A stretch of 22,142 nucleotides of DNA from VGXO01 sp964614695 (GTDB taxonomy: Bacteria; Planctomycetota; Phycisphaerae; Phycisphaerales; SM1A02). Where the stretch lies: the NCBI GenBank assembly GCA_964614695.1, contig CAZTMB010000045.1:1-22142 (forward strand), written 5' to 3'. Made by a program: the position numbers and the translations under genes. Below the pieces are notes generated by a model. The model was given only the letters and a program-made list of their open reading frames with translations, did no database searches and was not told where the DNA came from. Of this stretch, positions 22,094-22,142 are shown one piece after another (the stretch's first letter is position 1; each line of letters begins with the position of its first letter).

Positions 22094-22142
22094 CAGGAGA
22101 AGAGGGGAGGAGGAGAGGAGACTTCCGTCTCCTGTTCTCCTG
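22094..22142. repeat. Purine-rich nested hairpin at the window edge
   Basis: AGGAGAC-TTCC-GTCTCCT (22116-22133) is a perfect 7-bp hairpin. Outside it, CAGGAGAA (22094-22101) pairs with TTCTCCTG (22135-22142), the last bases of the window. The left arm between them is a purine run of GA-rich units. It may continue beyond the window, so it could be a terminator for the preceding gene or an intergenic repeat element. Confidence 0.4.

Overview
The window looks like one scaffold from a GC-rich member of the Planctomycetota, most likely class Phycisphaerae, probably a metagenome-assembled genome. The clearest lineage sign is the C-terminus of the protein at 14344-16191: two dockerin-like calcium loops followed by paired-cysteine 'GAWG' tails, a sorting or anchoring tail typical of Phycisphaerae secreted proteins. 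Supporting signs are near-total G/C at third codon positions, few Shine-Dalgarno sites, many GTG starts and frequent GTGA/ATGA gene overlaps. A 100-N block at 6140-6239 is flanked by an identical 55-base sequence on both sides, so it is an assembly join and not biology. I see no rRNA, tRNA, CRISPR array, insertion sequence or phage gene.

Layout. 1-74 is the tail of a gene that resembles the C-terminus of CobW-family GTPases. 372-2509 (+) holds a GT4 and a GT2 glycosyltransferase, overlapping by 4 bases. Converging on them, only 6 bases away, is a minus-strand pair of paralogous SAM-methyltransferase-like proteins (2516-4257). Together these four look like surface-glycan or glycolipid biosynthesis. 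Next on the minus strand is an intact M24B Xaa-Pro aminopeptidase (4354-5628). It is divergent from a complete three-gene proton-translocating NAD(P) transhydrogenase operon, pntAA-pntAB-pntB (6247-9192). The divergent spacer carries diverged repeats, a hairpin and the assembly join.

9338-11784 (+) is a translationally coupled pair: an unknown lipoprotein with a coiled coil and a C-terminal membrane segment, then a PstS-like phosphate-binding protein with no permease or ATPase genes beside it. 11974-13962 is an all-helical exported protein of unknown function with an internal duplication. 14344-16191 is a secreted beta-propeller-like protein with the dockerin-like tail, followed by a clear rho-independent terminator.

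The most unusual part is the minus-strand operon 16315-21212. Its first gene (18168-21212) fuses an alkaline-phosphatase-superfamily hydrolase, a TPR region and a PAPS-type sulfotransferase in one 1014-residue protein without a signal peptide. Its second gene (16315-18171), coupled by a GTGA overlap, is a paralogue of the first with the catalytic and metal-binding residues replaced, so it looks like a pseudoenzyme with TPRs. Divergent from this operon is a secreted protein with an RbsD/FucU-like fold that appears to lack the catalytic histidine (21465-22064). The operon is the best candidate here for an undescribed system; its substrate cannot be deduced from sequence alone.
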